36,417 nucleotides of DNA from Salisapilia sapeloensis (taxonomy: Eukaryota; Oomycota; Peronosporomycetes; Peronosporales; Salisapiliaceae): assembly GCA_023334545.1 (NCBI GenBank), contig JAADVB010000198.1:1-36417 (forward strand), read 5' to 3'. Within the stretch, counting starts at the first letter, position 1, and each line of letters begins with the position of its first letter. Below are positions 31,845 to 36,417 of this stretch, piece by piece. The translations under genes were made by a program, and so were the position numbers. The notes below the pieces were generated by a model. That model did no database searches. It worked only from the letters and a program-made list of their open reading frames with translations, and had not been told where the DNA came from.

Positions 31845-32801
31845 TCAAGCCATGCTCTGTGCTTGGACACTTTCATCTTTCTTCGTTCCCATCATCCTGT
31901 TCCACACTTCCTTGCCAGCATTCGACGATAACGCACCGAGAGCACTCTGGGCCACAAAGCTCTCGACCTTTTGTCTCGCATCTTTTCGGCACTTGACGTA
32001 GCCCACGATATTCGCTGCAGACAGAACGAGTGCAACAACAACGAGAATGGCCCATTGAACCTGGAATTTTAATGCTGACACGAGAAGGAAGACTGCCCAC
32101 AGAGCTGGTGGAATGTATAGTCCTGTCCAGAAGATACGAGCGTCTCTCGGATCCAATTGAGACGCGCCTTCGTCGTCATGGCTTTCAAAGATCCACTGGT
32201 TCGAGCCATCTTCTCTAATCTTATTCCACCATCGAAGACCGACAAGCAGTCGCCCCGTGACGTTCTACGGCTTAAATGAGAATATGAAAGAAGAAAAGAA
32301 AGCGAGATTTCCTACTTTGACAGTCCAAAAGTCAAACGCTAGAAGGAGAATACAGATGACAAAGATAAAGATGAAACTGTCCGAGATCATCGTTCCAAAT
32401 AGATACAGCACGATCGCTAAGGTCTAGTACACGTACACGTAATGTGCTATTTTAATTATCATTGCAAACAGTGGTGATACCTTGAAGAAGACATGGAAGA
32501 AGGCTGCAACAGGGTGCTTCGAAGCACCAATGAACGTCTTCTGCACGGACGATAGTCTGCCGTATCAACAAACAATTAGGAACGATTTAGCGGACAGATG
32601 TCTACTGCGCTTAGTTCGAGCTTACAGCGTCTCTGAGTCTTCTCCTGAACGAGTGCTGTCGGCAATGGAGGATTGGACGGTCTCGTCATCACTATCATTA
32701 ACCGTGATGAACTCCAGGTCCTCCTTCTGGTCCTCCTTTTTCTCCTCCGCCATCATCTTCGCTGGCGTATTTTTGGTCTTCGGTCCTTTCGGAGTATGCA
32801 T
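31845..32801 (-). CDS. TVP23: TVP23/FAM18-family Golgi membrane protein
   Basis: Minus-strand exons, in coding order: 32801-32626, 32556-32481, 32423-32316 and 32264-31845, giving 259 residues; introns are 69, 57 and 51 bp. The N-terminal 60 residues are charged and soluble. The conserved core follows: KHPVAAFFHVFFK, TLAIVLYLFGTMISDSFIFI, ILLLAFDFWTVKNVTGRLLV, GLRWWNKIREDGSNQWIFES and RIFWTGLYIPPALWAVFLL, all hallmark stretches of TVP23 (DUF846), with four membrane spans. The family acts in late Golgi/endosome vesicle traffic together with YIP-type proteins. The start is uncertain: the ATG at 32801 is the first in frame, and the ATG pair at 32756 would remove 15 residues. The gene converges with the WLGC gene 41 bp away. 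Confidence 0.9.
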
Positions 32802-34155
32802 ATGGCACCGTCTCACGCATGCTAAAGTCAAGTGACATGTGGCAGTACCTCGATGGATTTATAAAATATTGACTTAACTAACAAACAGACTGACTATGCT
32901 GCAGTTCTTACTTTCACATAGAGGTCTTTTCAGTTTTACATTTCCAATGTCGTTTGCATGTGCTTGTGCTTCTTTATCTTTCGTTTTCGTCTAGTACCTC
33001 GAGCCGGATTGGAACGCTGCTTTCCATGTCGCAGGGTGAAGTCGAAAGGATGTGCTTCATTTTTTGTGTAAACTATTACGCAGAGATATTGTGTAAACTA
33101 TTACGCAGAGATAGTGACCAATTTAGATACAGTACGAGCTTGGCTTTTGACAATGAGTCGAAAATAGCATAGAAAACGATGGACGTGCTCGTACGATTCA
33201 AACTGTGGGCAACATACTCGTATTTGCTACAATATTGCCTTCCCATCCAGCACTTTCGACATTATAAGGTAGACGAACGCATCGATAAAATACTTAGGTT
33301 GCTGGGTTCATGATTGATTTCTCTTGTAATCATTTAAGCGTCAACGCGTGAAGGATGGAGTTAATAGCAGTCGTGAGCAGTGACAGCTGATAAGCTGACC
33401 CATCTTAATGTTTTCCCTCGGTCCAATCAATAATTCTAAAGATCAGCGGGTATTCAGCGTAGTACGCTCGCTTGTACCAATAATCCTGACGAACCTTTAT
33501 TATGAAGCCACCGCATCACGTTAAAGTGGGTGTTTGCAATGAACTAGCTGTCGCATATTGTGGTAACGCTGTTCCAGCGCATTAAGCTACGTACAAATCC
33601 AGATAGTCTGTCCACTAGTCGTGGATATAGAACTTTAAATATCTCTATGACTGCCCATATGCGTATACTTGACAAAACATAGAAAATGCTTTTGCTTTGC
33701 TATTTTCATCTTGCTTGGTCGAACAAAAACTATATTTTTGTGGATCATATTGGATATGATTGCCTTCATCATCGAATTGCTTTTGAAAAGGGTACACTCA
33801 GTGCTCCTCGAATCAATCGATCATTTTGTAAGCGATTGTCTACCAAAGTATATTATCATCATTCGTAAGATGTCAAATCGACGACGAAACTTACCACGAT
33901 TTACGTTGCAAACGCCAATCTTCACCACATCATAATTGTGCTTGCCAATCAGTTGGATATCAGTGAAAATATACATCTGTGTAATGGATGGTATTGCTAG
34001 TCGAAATGCGATCCTAACAATATAGCGTTGGACTCAAACCAGTTGAGAATGCAAGAAGATATTAGATCAAATTTGAATTCGCTTCATTGAGCTTAAATCT
34101 CTACGAACTACCTCAGGAAACCTCAAACAAAGCTATTTTTAAAACTCCGCGTCTG
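32802..34155. other. 1.35 kb spacer before the ABC transporter gene
   Basis: This stretch separates two divergent starts (TVP23, minus; ABC transporter, plus). Open frames are up to 88 codons (33669-33935) without motifs. The only structure noted is a 25-base direct duplication at 33065-33114. The stretch before the ABC start is AT-rich. Confidence 0.55.
33065..33114 (+). repeat. 25-base direct tandem duplication
   Basis: Two adjacent 25-base units, 33065-33089 and 33090-33114, both begin TGTGTAAACTATTACGCAGA and differ only in the last base. This looks like a recent duplication in non-coding DNA. Confidence 0.9.
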
Positions 34156-36417
34156 ATGCCAACCGTAAAGTGTGAGCTGGCATCTCGCCGGACAACATTT
34201 GCGTTCATCAAGACACTTCTTGGTAAGAACTGGGTCCTAAAAAAGCGTCATGCCAAAGTCACTATATTTGAGATCATCATCCCCATGCTCTTCATCCTGA
34301 TCTTGGGAGGCCTCAAGAACTTAACCAACGACGTAGATGTTCCATCAGGATGGAGCACTTATGCGTCAGCCCCTGAGAGCAACAACGGCACATCCTACAA
34401 CCTCTATTCGACAGACGAAGGAGATATCGAAGGCTTGACTCTAAGTAGTATGCCTCGCTACTACCAGACTGAGACATCACTCACTGGACTTTTGATGTAC
34501 TTGAGTTCCAAGTCTTTATCCGATGGCGATCAACTTCATGAACTGTCCGAAGATGACCACAGCACCTGCGAACAAGGCGTTCTCATGCAAGGTTTCATCT
34601 CATCGAATCCGTCTTCGCCATACCGCGTACCAGACGAATGCAAAGGCAGAGTCTCTCCGTACAAGATTGGCATTGTTCCGGATAACGATTTCACTCGAAA
34701 CTACTTCGCGAAGACAATGGATGAGTGGTATCCTCGTGTCACACTTTTTAACGAGTCAGGTGTGAGACTCGTAGTCCCCTCCTTCTCAGATAGTGTCAAG
34801 TTCTTCGAGTCTGATGACGCTGTAAACGACTACTTAACGGACAGCAAGTATGGAAACGGCTTGGAGAGTCCTCGACTATATGGTGCCATTCGTTTCGATA
34901 AGTTTCCAAAAGATGAAGACATTGGTGCTTTCTCTAACATCGAGTACACGATCCGCTTAAACTCGACAGCACCGGATTTTGCTGAGCTCGGTTTGATTCC
35001 AAGTACTAGTGGGCAACCACCGAAGCTTAACAAGTTCCAGAAGTCGCTCCAGACAAAGTACTACTCACGGTACGCACTGACGGGTTTCATGACGCTTCAG
35101 ACGCTCATCGCTCGTTTCGTGAACTGCATGCCAGCGTGGGATGATAAGAATCAATCCACAACCGGTAAGTGTCAGCAGAAAGATTCTACCGCTGAATCAA
35201 GCTCTGAGCTTGATGAAACGTTCCTGATGTCGCTGGAGAAGGATGTGATCGTCACGAATATTTTTCAGTCAGTTATTGACCAGAAAGGGATATATTCATC
35301 AAATGAAACGTCCGTCTTCTCCCACCTTTCCAACTCATCCGTCGAGCAGCTACTTCGACCACTTCGCCAAGCTCCCCAACCGTACCTCGGATCTACCCTC
35401 GCACCTTTTCCAATTGAGGACTACAAGCGGAACTCCTTCTACGATGATATATCCGACGCCTTCGCGATTGTCCTCATGCTTTCGTACTTGTTCCTTATGT
35501 CACGCATCTTAGTTGCTTTCATCCTCGAGAAGGAAACTCGTATGCGCGAATTCATGAAGATCGTCGGAGTGAGGGAACGAGCCATTGTCGTTTCTTGGTT
35601 CATTACGTTCATCATCACCATCTTCATCGCATCGGCGTTACAGGCGATAGCTGGAAGCGTAGGTCTCTTCGCTAACAGCAGCGCCATCCTAATATTCCTC
35701 TTTTTCTTCTTCTTCGGGATGGCAATGCTAGGATACGGCTACCTAGTCAGCACCATGTTCAGCAACTCTCGCACAGGCACGTATGTTGGCATGATCTGCT
35801 TTTTCATCATGTACTTCATCTCCTCAGCTATTAAGGAAGACACGAGCCAAATGACTGTAACACTGCTAAGCGTCTTTCCTCCAGTCGGCTTGGCAGTTGG
35901 CTCCGGTACCTTATCAGACTTGGAAGCGTCCGGACAAGGAGTCAACTTTGGCAATGTCAGTTCGATCAATAAGAACTATAGCATATCCACGGCGCTGTGC
36001 ATGTTCATCTTTGATGCTGTCCTGTACACTCTGATCGGTCTCTATTTGGAGCGTGTCATCCCGAAAGACTATGGAGTCACGTTGAAATGGTACTTCCCCT
36101 TCTCTCCGTCGTATTGGCGTAGTCAGTCGGAGGAAAGCCTCAAGGCTCACCCATCAATGCAAAACAACCTTTTAGACGACTCAACTGATACTCAGGACTG
36201 TGCAAACTACGAGCCGGTAACGAACGACATGAAGGAGCAGGAAAACGCAGGTGAAGTTTTATCTGTTCAGCACCTCCGCAAAGTTTTCTCTGTACCCGGT
36301 GGCGAGAAAGTGGCTGTTAAAGGCATGGATCTTGTCATGTACAAGAACCAGATCACGTGTCTACTCGGTCACAACGGAGCAGGCAAAACCACCTTGATCT
36401 CCATGCTAACGGGTATG
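34156..36417 (+). CDS. ABCA-type ABC transporter, 5' part (3' end outside window)
   Basis: The frame is open from the ATG at 34156 to the window edge without an intron, giving 754 N-terminal residues. The order is that of ABC subfamily A: a first span near residues 35-54 (IFEIIIPMLFILILGGLKN), a large extracellular loop with several NxS/T sites and cysteines (about 55-415), a block of spans (about 430-640: AFAIVLMLSYLFLMSRILVAF, FITFIITIFIASALQAIAG, ILIFLFFFFFGMAMLGYGYL, LCMFIFDAVLYTLIGLYLERVIP), and the first nucleotide-binding domain (LSVQHLRKVFSVPGGEKVAVKG) with Walker A GHNGAGKTT at 738-746. EKETRMREFMKIVGV matches the conserved ABCA intracellular coupling helix. These transporters export or flip lipids in animals; the substrate here is unknown. 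A full-length protein would have a second half to the right. Confidence 0.92.
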   Translation, partial: MPTVKCELASRRTTFAFIKTLLGKNWVLKKRHAKVTIFEIIIPMLFILILGGLKNLTNDVDVPSGWSTYASAPESNNGTSYNLYSTDEGDIEGLTLSSMPRYYQTETSLTGLLMYLSSKSLSDGDQLHELSEDDHSTCEQGVLMQGFISSNPSSPYRVPDECKGRVSPYKIGIVPDNDFTRNYFAKTMDEWYPRVTLFNESGVRLVVPSFSDSVKFFESDDAVNDYLTDSKYGNGLESPRLYGAIRFDKFPKDEDIGAFSNIEYTIRLNSTAPDFAELGLIPSTSGQPPKLNKFQKSLQTKYYSRYALTGFMTLQTLIARFVNCMPAWDDKNQSTTGKCQQKDSTAESSSELDETFLMSLEKDVIVTNIFQSVIDQKGIYSSNETSVFSHLSNSSVEQLLRPLRQAPQPYLGSTLAPFPIEDYKRNSFYDDISDAFAIVLMLSYLFLMSRILVAFILEKETRMREFMKIVGVRERAIVVSWFITFIITIFIASALQAIAGSVGLFANSSAILIFLFFFFFGMAMLGYGYLVSTMFSNSRTGTYVGMICFFIMYFISSAIKEDTSQMTVTLLSVFPPVGLAVGSGTLSDLEASGQGVNFGNVSSINKNYSISTALCMFIFDAVLYTLIGLYLERVIPKDYGVTLKWYFPFSPSYWRSQSEESLKAHPSMQNNLLDDSTDTQDCANYEPVTNDMKEQENAGEVLSVQHLRKVFSVPGGEKVAVKGMDLVMYKNQITCLLGHNGAGKTTLISMLTGM

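Noticed and set aside
1-36417. Mobile elements or CRISPR arrays
   Set aside because: No transposase, integrase or reverse transcriptase frames, terminal repeats or regularly spaced repeat-spacer arrays of CRISPR size were seen.

Overview
The window is nuclear DNA of an oomycete. Three things point to this: (1) an elicitin-like secreted protein gene, a bZIP protein with a C-terminal NTF2/SnoaL-like region, and a membrane/leucine-rich protein ending in a WLGC motif, all of oomycete type; (2) many short GT-AG introns (34 placed, 48-98 bp, mostly 50-63 bp) inside otherwise compact genes; (3) flagellar genes (EFHB and a polycystin-2-type channel), which suggest that the organism makes zoospores. 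I cannot name the species. The moderate GC content and compact genes resemble white-rust or downy-mildew-type genomes, but that is only an impression.

Layout, left to right: the 3' part of a folate/biopterin-type transporter (1-1393, +); a gene-free stretch; an elicitin-like GPI-type protein (2790-3359, +); a mitochondrial carrier of aspartate/glutamate-carrier type (3931-4933, +, one intron); a 2.6 kb stretch without convincing genes; a bZIP/NTF2-like transcription factor (7580-8707, -); a 1.7 kb spacer that ends in a regular array of TGACAAACC boxes; an ankyrin-DHHC palmitoyltransferase (10442-12433, +, two introns); a CobW/G3E metal-chaperone GTPase (12511-13554, -); a new-looking 906-residue protein with an F5/8-type-C-like domain (13720-16704, +, four introns); a polycystin-2-type channel (16730-18928, -); an EFHB/CFAP21 homologue (19335-20567, -); an 877-residue coiled-coil protein (20932-24010, +, eight phase-0 introns); a mitochondrial TPR protein (24093-25209, +, four introns); a CIPK/SnRK3-like kinase (25341-27056, -, four introns); a TOG/CLASP-type protein (27587-29039, +, four introns); a WLGC/LRR membrane protein (29397-31803, +, four introns); a TVP23/FAM18 Golgi protein (31845-32801, -, three introns); a 1.35 kb spacer; and the 5' part of an ABCA-type transporter that runs off the right edge (34156-36417, +).

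From 12.4 to 32.8 kb the genes are packed in convergent and divergent pairs. Convergent gaps are 25-131 bp. Divergent pairs share spacers of 165, 364 and 530 bp. The middle block (channel, EFHB, coiled-coil protein, with the TOG protein further right) looks flagellum-related. All exon models were spliced by hand; each gives a continuous frame with a coding length divisible by three. No tRNA, rRNA, transposon or CRISPR array was recognised.
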